Shown piece after piece: positions 36,596-48,927 of a stretch of DNA of 64,000 nucleotides (positions are counted from its first letter, which is position 1; each line of letters starts with the position of its first letter). The DNA is taken from the NCBI RefSeq assembly GCF_964340395.1, contig NC_135563.1, positions 1 through 64,000 on the forward strand. Reading direction: 5' to 3'. The stretch comes from Glandiceps talaboti (Eukaryota > Hemichordata > Enteropneusta > Spengelidae). A program made the position numbers and the translations under genes. The notes beneath the pieces are model-generated. The model was not told the DNA's origin. It saw only the letters and a program-made list of their open reading frames with translations, and ran no database searches.

Positions 36596-39025
36596 CATAA
36601 TTAGTTAAAACATAAACAATACTGTCAAAACCCGACCAAACCGCAAACCGGTCGACACCTGTCCAAACCTGTTGTGTACAGGTTTAAATGAGTCAAAACC
36701 TGTGCAAACCTGTCTAAACGGTCCAAACCGGTCGAAAACCTATCCAAGGCGGACCAAAACTGGTGAAAATGAGTCAATACCTGTCAAAACCTTCCAAGTT
36801 GGTTATAATCATGTGAAAACAGATCAAAACTGGTCAAAACCTGTCAAAACTGGTTCAAACCTGTCGAAATCTATCGAAACCAGTCCAAAACTGGTGAAAA
36901 CAAGTCAAAACCGATCAAAACCAGTCAACACCGGTTTAAAACCGATCAAAACTGGTCAAAACCTGTCGCAAACCAGTTTAAAACCAGTGAAAACTGGTCA
37001 AAACCTGTGCAAACAGGTCAAACCTCTCCAAACCGGTCAAAAACCTATCCAAACCTGTCCAAAATAGGTGCAAACAACTCAAAACCCGTCAAAACCAGTC
37101 AAAACTTGTCCAAACCGGTCGAAAACCTATCCAAACTGGTCCAAAACCAGTGCAAACAAATCAAAACTGATCAAAACCAGTCAACACCGGTTTTAAACCG
37201 GTCAAAACTGATCAAAACTGGTCAAAACCGGTCAAAACCTGTTTAAAACCAGTCAACATAGGTTTAAAACCGATCAAAACTGATCAAAACCTGTCGCAAA
37301 CCGGTCAAACCGGTCAAAACCGGTCAAAAATAGGTGCAAACAACTCAAAACTCGTCAAAACCGATCAAAACTTGTCAAAACCTGTCCAAACCTTTCAAAA
37401 TCGGTCCAAACCGGTCCAAAACCATTGCAAACAAGACAAAAAACGTCAAAACCTGTCTATACCGGTCAAAACCTTCCAAATTGGTTATAATCATGTGAAA
37501 ACAGATCAAAACTGGTCAAAACCTGTCAAAACTGGTTCAAACCTGTCGAAATCTATCGAAACCAGTCCAAAACTGGTGAAAACAAGTCAAAACCGATCAA
37601 AACCAGTCAACACCGGTTTAAAACCGATCAAAACTGGTCAAAACCTGTCGCAAACCAGTTTCAAACCAGTGAAAACTAGTCAAAACCTGTGCAAACAGGT
37701 CAAACCTCTCCAAACCGGTCAAAAACCTATCCAAACCTGTCCAAAATAGGTGCAAACAACTCAAAACCCGTCAAAACTAGTCAAAACTTGTCCAAACCTG
37801 TCCAAACCTGTCCAAACCGGTCCAAACCGGTCGAAAACCTATCGAAACTGGTCTAAAACCAGTGCAAACAAGTCAAAACTGATCAAAACCAGTCAACACC
37901 GGTTTAAAACCGATCAAAACTGATCAAAACTGGTCAAAACCTGTCGCAAACCGGTTTAAAACCTGTGCAAACAGGTAAAACCTCTCCAAACCGGTCAAAA
38001 ACCTATCCAAACCTGTCCAAAATAGATGCAAACAACTCAAAACCCGTCAAAACCAGTCAAAACTTGTCCAAACCTGTCCAAACCTGTCAAAACCGGTCCA
38101 AACCGGTCGAAAACCTATCCAAACTGGTCCAAAACCAGTGCAAACAAATCAAAACTGATCAAAACCAGTCAACACCGGTTTTAAACCGATCAAAACTGAT
38201 CAAAACTGGTCAAAACCTGTCGCAAACCGGTCAAACCGGTCAAAACCGGTCAAAAATAGGTGCAAACAACTCAAAACCCGTCAAAACCGATTAAAACTTG
38301 TCAAAACCTGTCCAAACCTTTCAAAATCTGTCCAAACCGGTCCAAAACCATTGCAAACAAGTCAAAAAAACGTCAAAACCTGTCCATACCGGTCAAAACC
38401 TTCCAAATTGGTTATAATCATGTGAAAACAGATCAAAACTGGTCAAAACCTGTCAAAACTGGTTCAAACCTGTCGAAATCTATCGAAACCAGTCCAAAAC
38501 TGGTGAAAACAAGTCAAAACCGATCAAAACCAGTCAAAACCGGTTTAAAACCGATCAAAACTGGTCAAAACTGGTTAAAACCTGTCGCAAACCGGTTTAA
38601 AACCAGTGAAAACTGGTCAAAACCTGTGCAAACAGGTCAAACCTCTCCAAACCGGTCAAAAACCTCTCCAAACCTGTCCAAAATAGGTGCAAACAACTCA
38701 AAACCCGTTAAAACCAGTCAAAACTTGTCCAAACCTGTCCAAACCTGTCCAAACCGGTCCAAACCGGTCGAAAACCTATCCAAACTTGTCCAAAACCTGT
38801 GCAAACAAGTTAAAACTGATCAAAACCAGTCAACACCGGTTTAAAACCGGTCAAAACTGATCAAAACTGGTCAAAACCTGTCAAAACCGGTTTAAAACCG
38901 GTCCAAACCTGTCCAAAACCATTCCAAACCGGTCACAACCTGTCCAAACCGGTCCAAAACCTATGCAAACAAGACAAAACAGGTCAAAACCTGTCCATAC
39001 CGGTTTTAAACCAGTCAAATCCGAT
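36596..39025. repeat. Satellite unit U19, 2430 bp, G haplotype
   Basis: U6 type missing exactly 63 bp, about six monomers. The join is after 38187: TTTTAAACC is followed directly by GATCAAAACTGATC, whereas U6 and U10 first have GGTCAAAACTGATC and the ACATAGG segment. Confidence 0.87.
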
Positions 39026-42000
39026 CATAATTAGTTAAAACATAAACAATACTGTCAAAACCCGACCAAACCGCAAACCGGTCGACACCTGTCCAAACCT
39101 GTTCTGTACAGGTTTAAATGAGTCAAAACCTGTGCGAACCTGTCTAAACGGTCCAAACCGGTCGAAAACCTATCCAAGGCGGACCAAAACTGGTGAAAAT
39201 GAGTCAATACCGGTCAAAACCTTCCAAATTGGTTATAATCATGTGAAAACAGATCAAAACTGGTCAAAACCTGTCAAAACTGGTTCAAACCTGTCGAAAT
39301 CTATCGAAACCAGTCCAAAACTGGTGAAAACAAGTCAAAACCGATCAAAACCAGTCAACACCGGTTTAAAACCGATCAAAACTGGTCAAAACCTGTCGCA
39401 AACCGGTTTAAAACCTGTGCAAACAGGTCAAACCTCTCCAAACCGGTCAAAAACCTATCCAAACTTGTCCAAAATAGGTGCAAACAACTCAAAACCCGTC
39501 AAAACCAGTCAAAACTTGTCCAAACCTGTCCAAACCTTTCAAAATCGGTCCAAACCGGTCCAAAACCATTGCAAACAAGTCAAAAAAACGTCAAAACCTG
39601 TCCATACCGGTCAAAACCTTCCAAATTGGTTATAATCATGTGAAAACAGATCAAAACTGGTCAAAACCTGTCAAAACTGGTTCAAACCTGTCGAAATCTA
39701 TCGAAACCAGTCCAAAACTGGTGAAAACAAGTCAAAACCGATCAAAACCAGTCAAAACCGGTTTAAAACCGATCAAAACTGATCAAAACTGGTTAAAACC
39801 TGTCGCAAACCGGTTTAAAACCAGTGAAAACTGGTCAAAACCTGTGCAAACAGGTCAAACCTCTCCAAACCGGTCAAAAACCTCTCCAAACCTGTCCAAA
39901 ATAGGTGCAAACAACTCAAAACCCGTTAAAACCAGTCAAAACTTGTCCAAACCTGTCCAAACCTGTCAAAACCGGTCCAAACCGGTCGAAAACCTATCCA
40001 AACTGGTCCAAAACCAGTGCAAACAAGATAAAAAACGTCAAAACCTGTCCATTCCGGTCAAATCCTTCCAAATTGGTTATAATCATGTGAAAACAGATCA
40101 AAACTGGTCAAAACCTGTCAAAACTGGTTCAAACCTGTCGAAATCTATCGAAACCAGTCTAAAACTGGTGAAAACAAGTCAAAACCGATCAAAACCAGTC
40201 AACACCGGTTTAAAACCGATCAAAACTGATCAAAACTGGTTAAAACCTGTCGCAAACCGGTTTAAAACCAGTGAAAACTGGTCAAAACCTGTGCAAACAG
40301 GTCAAACCTCTCCAAACCGGTCAAAAACCTATCCAAACCTGTCCAAAATAGGTGCAAACAACTCAAAACCCGTTAAAACCAGTCAAAACTTGTCCAAACC
40401 TGTCCAAACCTGTCAAAACCGGTCCAAACCGCTCGAAAACCTATCCAAACTGGTCCAAAACCTGTGCAAACAAGTCAAAACTGATCAAAACCAGTCAACA
40501 CCGGTTTAAAACCGATCAAAACTGATCAAAACTGGTCAAAACCTGTCAAAACCGATCAAAACCAGTCAACACCGGTTTAAAACCGATCAAAACTGATCAA
40601 AACTGGTTAAAACCTGTCGCAAACCGGTTTAAAACCAGTGAAAACTGGTCAAAACCTGTGCAAACAGGTCAAACCTCTCCAAACCGGTCAAAAACCTATC
40701 CAAACCTGTCCAAAATAGGTGCAAACAACTCAAAACCCGTTAAAACCAGTCAAAACTTGTCCAAACCTGTCCAAACCTGTCAAAACCGGTCCAAACCGGT
40801 CGAAAACCTATCCAAACTGGTCCAAAACCAGTGCAAACAAGTCAAAACTGATCAAAACCAGTCAACACCGGTTTAAAACCGGTAAAAACTGATCAAAACT
40901 GGTCAAAACCTGTCAAAACCGGTCCATAACCTATGCAAACAAGACAAAACAGGTCAAAACCTGTCCATACCGGTCAAAACCTTCAAAATTGGTTATAATC
41001 ATGTGAAAACAGATCAAAACTGGTCAAAACCTGTCAAAACTGGTTCAAACCTGTCGAAATCTATCGAAACCAGTCCAAAACTGGTGAAAACAAGTCAAAA
41101 CCGATCAAAACCAGTCAACACCGGTTTAAAACCGATCAAAACTGGTCAAAACTGGTCAAAACCTGTCGCAAACCGGTTTAAAACCAGTGCAAACAGGTCA
41201 AACCTCTCCAAACCGGTCAAAAACCTATCCAAACCTGTCCAAAATAGGTGCAAACAATTCAAAACCCGTCAAAACCAGTCAAAACTTGTCCAAACCTGTC
41301 CAAACCTTTCAAAATCGGTCCAAACCGGTCCAAAACCATTGAAAACAAGACAAAAAACGTCAAAACCTGTCCATACCGGTCAAATCCTTCCAAATTGGTT
41401 ATAATCATGTGAAAACAGATCAAAACTGGTCAAAACCTGTCAAAACTGGTTCAAACCTGTCGAAATCTATCGAAACCAGTCTAAAACTGGTGAAAACAAG
41501 TCAAAACCGATCAAAACCAGTCAACACCGGTTTAAAACCGATCAAAACTGATCAAAACTGGTTAAAACCTGTCGCAAACCGGTTTAAAACCAGTGAAAAC
41601 TGGTCAAAACCCTGAGCAAACAGGTCAAACCTCTCCAAACCGGTCAAAAACCTATCCAAACCTGTCCAAAATAGGTGCAAACAACTCAAAACCCGTTAAA
41701 ACCAGTCAAAACTTGTCCAAACCTGTCCAAACCTGTCAAAACCGGTCCAAACCGCTCGAAAACCTATCCAAACTGGTCCAAAACCTGTGCAAACAAGTCA
41801 AAACTGATCAAAACCAGTCAACACCGGTTTAAAACCGATCAAAACTGATCAAAACTGGTCAAAACCTGTCAAAACCGATCAAAACCAGTCAACACCGGTT
41901 TAAAACCGATCAAAACTGATCAAAACTGGTTAAAACCTGTCGCAAACCGGTTTAAAACCAGTGAAAACTGGTCAAAACCTGTGCAAACAGGTCAAACCTC

Positions 42001-42359
42001 TCCAAACCGGTCAAAAACCTATCCAAACCTGTCCAAAATAGGTGCAAACAACTCGAAACCCGTTAAAACCAGTCAAAACTTGTCCAAACCTGTCCAAACC
42101 TGTCAAAACCTGTCCAAACCTGTCAAAACCGGTCCAAACCGGTCGAAAACCTATCCAAACTGGCCCAAAACCAGTGCAAACAAGTCAAAACTGATCAAAA
42201 CCAGTCAACACCGGTTTAAAACCGGTCAAAACTGATCAAAACTGGTCAAAACCTGTCAAAACCGGTTCAAAACCGGTCCAAACCTGTCCAAAACCTATGC
42301 AAACAAGACAGAACAGGTCAAAACCTGTCCATACCGGTTTTAAACCAGTCAAATCCGAT
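39026..42359. repeat. Satellite unit U20, 3334 bp, C-R haplotype
   Basis: Longest unit. Mosaic of a C-R head, U4-like middle (GATAAAAAACG near 40026), U3-like sub-blocks and a U5 tail. Its length is consistent with two units fused by loss of one core. Unique base changes include CCAGTGCAAACAGG near 41186 and CCCTGAGCAAACAGG near 41610. Confidence 0.82.
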
Positions 42360-44810
42360 CATAATTAGTTAAAACATAAACAATACTGTCAAAACCCGAC
42401 CAAACCGCAAACCGGTCGACACCTGTCCAAACCTGTTGTGTACAGGTTTAAATGAGTCAAAACCTGTGCAAACCTGTCTAAACGGTCCAAACCGGTCGAA
42501 AACCTATCCAAGGCGGACCAAAACTGGTGAAAATGAGTCAATACCTGTCAAAACCTTCCAAGTTGGTTATAATCATGTGAAAACAGATCAAAACTGGTCA
42601 AAACCTGTCAAAACTGGTTCAAACCTGTCGAAATCTATCGAAACCAGTCCAAAACTGGTGAAAACAAGTCAAAACCGATCAAAACCAGTCAACACCGGTT
42701 TAAAACCGATCAAAACTGGTCAAAACCTGTCGCAAACCAGTTTAAAACCAGTGAAAACTGGTCAAAACCTGTGCAAACAGGTCAAACCTCTCCAAACCGG
42801 TCAAAAACCTATCCAAACCTGTCCAAAATAGGTGCAAACAACTCAAAACCCGTCAAAACCAGTCAAAACTTGTCCAAACCGGTCGAAAACCTATCCAAAC
42901 TGGTCCAAAACCAGTGCAAACAAATCAAAACTGATCAAAACCAGTCAACACCGGTTTTAAACCGGTCAAAACTGATCAAAACTGGTCAAAACCGGTCAAA
43001 ACCTGTTTAAAACCAGTCAACATAGGTTTAAAACCGATCAAAACTGATCAAAACCTGTCGCAAACCGGTCAAACCGGTCAAAACCGGTCAAAAATAGGTG
43101 CAAACAACTCAAAACTCGTCAAAACCGATCAAAACTTGTCAAAACCTGTCCAAACCTTTCAAAATCGGTCCAAACCGGTCCAAAACCATTGCAAACAAGA
43201 CAAAAAACGTCAAAACCTGTCTATACCGGTCAAAACCTTCCAAATTGGTTATAATCATGTGAAAACAGATCAAAACTGGTCAAAACCTGTCAAAACTGGT
43301 TCAAACCTGTCGAAATCTATCGAAACCAGTCAACACCGGTTTAAAACCGATCAAAACTGGTCAAAACCTGTCGCAAACCAGTTTAAAACCAGTGAAAACT
43401 AGTCAAAACCTGTGCAAACAGGTCAAACCTCTCCAAACCGGTCAAAAACCTATCCAAACCTGTCCAAAATAGGTGCAAACAACTCAAAACCCGTCAAAAC
43501 TAGTCAAAACTTGTCCAAACCTGTCCAAACCTGTCCAAACCGGTCCAAACCGGTCGAAAACCTATCGAAACTGGTCTAAAACCAGTGCAAACAAGTCAAA
43601 ACTGATCAAAACCAGTCAACACCGGTTTAAAACCGATCAAAACTGATCAAAACTGGTCAAAACCTGTCGCAAACCGGTTTAAAACCTGTGCAAACAGGTA
43701 AAACCTCTCCAAACCGGTCAAAAACCTATCCAAACCTGTCCAAAATAGATGCAAACAACTCAAAACCCGTCAAAACCAGTCAAAACTTGTCCAAACCTGT
43801 CCAAACCTGTCAAAACCGGTCCAAACCGGTCGAAAACCTATCCAAACTGGTCCAAAACCAGTGCAAACAAATCAAAACTGATCAAAACCAGTCAACACCG
43901 GTTTAAACCGGTCAAAACTGATCAAAACTGGTCAAAAACCGGTTCAAAACCAGTCAACATAGGTTTAAAACCGATCAAAACTGATCAAAACTGGTCAAAA
44001 CCTGTCGCAAACCGGTCAAACCGGTCAAAACCGGTCAAAAATAGGTGCAAACAACTCAAAACCCGTCAAAACCGATTAAAACTTGTCAAAACCTGTCCAA
44101 ACCTTTCAAAATCTGTCCAAACCGGTCCAAAACCATTGCAAACAAGTCAAAAAAACGTCAAAACCTGTCCATACCGGTCAAAACCTTCCAAATTGGTTAT
44201 AATCATGTGAAAACAGATCAAAACTGGTCAAAACCTGTCAAAACTGGTTCAAACCTGTCGAAATCTATCGAAACCAGTCCAAAACTGGTGAAAACAAGTC
44301 AAAACCGATCAAAACCAGTCAAAACCGGTTTAAAACCGATCAAAACTGGTCAAAACTGGTTAAAACCTGTCGCAAACCGGTTTAAAACCAGTGAAAACTG
44401 GTCAAAACCTGTGCAAACAGGTCAAACCTCTCCAAACCGGTCAAAAACCTCTCCAAACCTGTCCAAAATAGGTGCAAACAACTCAAAACCCGTTAAAACC
44501 AGTCAAAACTTGTCCAAACCTGTCCAAACCTGTCCAAACCGGTCCAAACCGGTCGAAAACCTATCCAAACTTGTCCAAAACCTGTGCAAACAAGTTAAAA
44601 CTGATCAAAACCAGTCAACACCGGTTTAAAACCGGTCAAAACTGATCAAAACTGGTCAAAACCTGTCAAAACCGGTTTAAAACCGGTCCAAACCTGTCCA
44701 AAACCATTCCAAACCGGTCACAACCTGTCCAAACCGGTCCAAAACCTATGCAAACAAGACAAAACAGGTCAAAACCTGTCCATACCGGTTTTAAACCAGT
44801 CAAATCCGAT
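42360..44810. repeat. Satellite unit U21, 2451 bp, G haplotype
   Basis: U6 type, 42 bp shorter. A 41-bp deletion lies between two CCAGTC direct repeats (retained copy at 43326-43331), and one T is missing near 43900 (GGTTTAAACCGG where U6 has GGTTTTAAACCGG). Confidence 0.88.
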
Positions 44811-46027
44811 CATAATTAGTTAAAACATAAACAATACTGTCAAAACCCGACCAAACCGCAAACCGGTCGACACCTGTCCAAACCTGTTCTGTACAGGTTT
44901 AAATGAGTCAAAACCTGTGCGAACCTGTCTAAACGGTCCAAACCGGTCGAAAACCTATCCAAGGCGGACCAAAACTGGTGAAAATGAGTCAATACCGGTC
45001 AAAACCTTCCAAATTGGTTATAATCATGTGAAAACAGATCAAAACTGGTCAAAACCTGTCAAAACTGGTTCAAACCTGTCGAAATCTATCGAAACCAGTC
45101 CAAAACTGGTGAAAACAAGTCAAAACCGATCAAAACCAGTCAACACCGGTTTAAAACCGATCAAAACTGGTCAAAACCTGTCGCAAACCGGTTTAAAACC
45201 TGTGCAAACAGGTCAAACCTCTCCAAACCGGTCAAAAACCTATCCAAACTTGTCCAAAATAGGTGCAAACAACTCAAAACCCGTCAAAACCAGTCAAAAC
45301 TTGTCCAAACCTGTCCAAACCTTTCAAAATCGGTCCAAACCGGTCCAAAACCAGTGCAAACAAGATAAAAAACGTCAAAACCTGTCCATTCCGGTCAAAT
45401 CCTTCCAAATTGGTTATAATCATGTGAAAACAGATCAAAACTGGTCAAAACCTGTCAAAACTGGTTCAAACCTGTCGAAATCTATCGAAACCAGTCTAAA
45501 ACTGGTGAAAACAAGTCAAAACCGATCAAAACCAGTCAACACCGGTTTAAAACCGATCAAAACTGATCAAAACTGGTTAAAACCTGTCGCAAACCGGTTT
45601 AAAACCAGTGAAAACTGGTCAAAACCTGTGCAAACAGGTCAAACCTCTCCAAACCGGTCAAAAACCTCTCCAAACCTGTCCAAAATAGGTGCAAACAACT
45701 CAAAACCCGTTAAAACCAGTCAAAACTTGTCCAAACCTGTCCAAACCTGTCAAAACCGGTCCAAACCGCTCGAAAACCTATCCAAACTGGTCCAAAACCT
45801 GTGCAAACAAGTCAAAACTGATCAAAACCAGTCAACACCGGTTTAAAACCGATCAAAACTGATCAAAACTGGTCAAAACCTGTCAAAACCGGTTTGAAAC
45901 CGGTCCAAACCTGTCCAAAACCATTCCAAACCGGTCACAACCTGTCCAAACCGGTCCATAACCTATGCAAACAAGACAAAACAGGTCAAAACCTGTCCAT
46001 ACCGGTTTTAAACCAGTCAAATCCGAT
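44811..46027. repeat. Satellite unit U22, 1217 bp, C-R haplotype
   Basis: C-R head joined near 45352 to a U4-like second half (CCAGTGCAAACAAGATAAAA, CCGCTCG, GGTTTGAAACC). Only 1 bp shorter than U30, but the second halves differ, so the similar length is partly coincidence. Confidence 0.83.
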
Positions 46028-47691
46028 CATAATTAGTTAAAACATAAACAATACTGTCAAAACCCGACCAAACCGCAAACCGGTCGACACCTGTCCAAAC
46101 CTGTTCTGTACAGGTTTAAATGAGTCAAAACCTGTGCAAACCTGTCTAAACGGTCCAAACCGGTCGAAAACCTATCCAAGGCGGACCAAAACTGGTGAAA
46201 ATGAGTCAATACCGCTCAAAACCTTCCAAATTGGTTATAATCATGTGAAAACAGATCAAAACTGGTCAAAACCTGTCAAAACTGGTTCAAACCTGTCGAA
46301 ATCTATCGAAACCAGTCCAAAACTGGTGAAAACAAGTCAAAACCGATCAAAACCAGTCAACACCGGTTTAAAACCGATCAAAACTGGTCAAAACCTGTCG
46401 CAAACCGGTTTAAAACCTGTGGAAACAGGTCAAACCTCTCCAAACCGGTCAAAAACCTATCCAAACTTGTCCAAAATAGGTGCAAACAACTCAAAACCCG
46501 TCAAAACCAGTCAAAACTTGTCCAAACCTGTCCAAAACTTTCAAAATCGGTCCAAACCGGTCCAAAACCATTGCAAACAAGACAAAAAACGTCAAAACCT
46601 GTCCATACCGGTCAAAACATTCCAAATTGGTTATAATCATGTGAAAACAGATCAAAACTGGTCAAAAGCTGTCAAAACTGGTTCAAACCTGTCGAAATCT
46701 ATCGAAACCAGTCTAAAACTGGTGAAAACAAGTCAAAACCGATCAAAACCAGTCAACACCGGTTTAAAACCGATCAAAACTGATCAAAACTGGTTAAAAC
46801 CTGTCGCAAAACGGTTTAAAACCAGTGAAAACTGGTCAAAACCTGTGCAAACAGGTCAAACCTCTCCAAACCGGTCAAAAACCTATCCAAACCTGTCCAA
46901 AATAGGTGCAAACAACTCAAAACCCGTTAAAACCAGTCAAAACTTGTCCAAACCTGTCCAAACCTGTCAAAACCGGTCCAAACCGGTCGAAAACCTATCC
47001 AAACTGGTCCAAAACCAGTGCAAACAAGATAAAAAACGTCAAAACCTGTCCATTCCGGTCAAATCCTTCCAAATTGGTTATAATCATGTGAAAACAGATC
47101 AAAACTGGTCAAAACCTGTCAAAACTGGTTCAAACCTGTCGAAATCTATCGAAACCAGTCTAAAACTGGTGAAAACAAGTCAAAACCGATCAAAACCAGT
47201 CAACACCGGTTTAAAACCGATCAAAACTGATCAAAACTGGTTAAAACCTGTCGCAAACCGGTTTAAAACCAGTGAAAACTGGTCAAAACCTGTGCAAACA
47301 GGTCAAACCTCTCCAAACCGGTCAAAAACCTATCCAAACCTGTCCAAAATAGGTGCAAACAACTCAAAACCCGTTAAAACCAGTCAAAACTTGTCCAAAC
47401 CTGTCCAAACCTGTCAAAACCGGTCCAAACCGCTCGAAAACCTATCCAAACTGGTCCAAAACCTGTGCAAACAAGTCAAAACTGATCAAAACCAGTCAAC
47501 ACCGGTTTAAAACCGATCAAAACTGATCAAAACTGGTCAAAACCTGTCAAAACCGGTTTGAAACCGGTCCAAACCTGTCCAAAACCATTCCAAACCGGTC
47601 ACAACCTGTCCAAACCGGTCCATAACCTATGCAAACAAGACAAAACAGGTCAAAACCTGTCCATACCGGTTTTAAACCAGTCAAATCCGAT
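46028..47691. repeat. Satellite unit U23, 1664 bp, C haplotype
   Basis: 1664-bp type but with the C core. Private changes: AATACCGCTC near 46209 and TGTGGAAACAGG near 46418. CAAAAGCTGTC near 46664 is shared with U25. Corresponds to U31 at an offset of 13134 bp. Confidence 0.87.
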
Positions 47692-48927
47692 CATAATTAG
47701 TTAAAACATAAACAATACTGTCAAAACCCGACCAAACCGCAAACCGGTCGACACCTGTCCAAACCTGTTCTGTACAGGTTTAAATGAGTCAAAACCTGTG
47801 CAAACCTGTCTAAACGGTCCAAACCGGTCGAAAACCTATCCAAGGCGGACCAAAACTGGTGAAAATGAGTCAATACCGGTCAAAACCTTCCAAATTGGTT
47901 ATAATCATGTGAAAACAGATCAAAACTGGTCAAAACCTGTCAAAACTGGTTCAAACCTGTCGAAATCTATCGAAACCAGTCCAAAACTGGTGAAAACAAG
48001 TCAAAACCGATCAAAACCAGTCAACACCGGTTTAAAACCGATCAAAACTGGTCAAAACTGGTCAAAACCTGTCGCAAACCGGTTTAAAACCTGTGCAAAC
48101 AGGTCAAACCTCTCCAAACCGGTCAAAAACCTATCCAAACCTGTCCAAAATAGGTGCAAACAACTCAAAACCCGTTAAAACCAGTCAAAACTTGTCCAAA
48201 CCTGTCCAAACCTGTCAAAACTGGTCCAAACCGGTCGAAAACCTATCCAAACTGGTCCAAAACCAGTGCAAACAAGTCAAAACTGATCAAAACCAGTCAA
48301 CACCGGTTTAAAACCGGTCAAAACTGATCAAAACTGGTCAAAACCTGTCAAAACCGATCAAAACCAGTCAACACCGGTTTAAAACCGATCAAAACTGATC
48401 AAAACTGGTTAAAACCTGTCGCAAACCGGTTTAAAACCAGTGAAAACTGGTCAAAACCTGTGCAAACAGGTCAAACCTCTCCAAACCGGTCAAAAACCTA
48501 CCCAAACCTGTCCAAAATAGGTGCAAACAACTCAAAACCCGTTAAAACCAGTCAAAACTTGTCCAAACCTGTCAAAACCGGTCCAAACCGGTCGAAAACC
48601 TATCCAAACTGGTCCAAAACCAGTGCAAACAAGTCAAAACTGATCAAAACCAGTCAACACCGGTTTAAAACCGGTCAAAACTGATCAAAACTGGTCAAAA
48701 CCTGTCAAAACCGGTTCAAAACCGGCCCAAACCTGTCCAAAACCATTCCAAACCGGTCACATCCTGTCCAAACCGGTCCAAAACCTATGCAAACAAGACA
48801 GAACAGGTCAAAACCTGTCCATACCGGTTTTAAACCAGTCAAATCCGATCATAATTAGTTAAAACATAAACAATACTGTCAAAACCCGACCAAACCGCAA
48901 ACCGGTCGACACCTGTCCAAACCTGTT
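46423..48927. repeat. 2.5-kb duplicated block, copy 1
   Basis: Matches 49265-51779, first at an offset of 2842 bp and, after the 10-bp monomer indel near 48565, at 2852 bp. Left limit G/C at 46422/49264; right limit G/C at 48928/51780 in the hairpin loop. Shared rare bases such as CAAAAGCTGTC and CAAAACGGTTT support common descent. Confidence 0.85.
47692..48849. repeat. Satellite unit U24, 1158 bp, C haplotype
   Basis: Same as U26 except one 10-bp monomer is missing near 48565 (TTGTCCAAACCTGTCAAAAC where U26 has a further CCAAACCTGT) and C at 48501 where U26 has T at 51343. U32 also has 1158 bp and shares the missing monomer. Confidence 0.87.

Larger units (their letters stand above)
32340..37523. 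repeat. 5184-bp duplicated block, copy 2
   Basis: Second copy of 25987-31170. The two copies are separated by 31171-32339, which instead resembles 23464-24632 of the 1951-bp duplication (offset 7707). The block and its spacer together look like a 7.6-7.7 kb duplication followed by deletion. Confidence 0.88.
31481..39025. repeat. Super-repeat copy 4, shortened, 7545 bp (U16-U19)
   Basis: Four-unit order again, lengths 1533, 1664, 1918 and 2430. Shares the U14-type deletions with copy 3 but keeps a nearly complete U6-type unit, so the U15 deletion occurred after, or independently of, the copy 3/copy 4 duplication. Confidence 0.82.
39026..44810. repeat. Fused remnant of super-repeat, 5785 bp (U20-U21)
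   Basis: Two units, 3334 and 2451 bp. The first starts as a C-R/U3-like unit and ends as a U5 tail (about 41270-42359), so the separate 1664-bp unit and its core box are missing. The second is a U6-type unit. Confidence 0.75.

Noticed and set aside
39478-40509. 343-codon open frame, with further open frames throughout 1572-63781
   Set aside because: Same by-product of monomers with few stop codons on the plus strand. Homologous units open and close these frames at random single-base changes.
46134-47510. 458-codon open frame on the plus strand (similar one at 59268-60644)
   Set aside because: It consists of repeated SKPV, KTGQN and NRSK-like words from the 10-bp monomer, overlaps other open frames, and shifts frame with every 10-bp unit. 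No domain, no start context, no codon bias.
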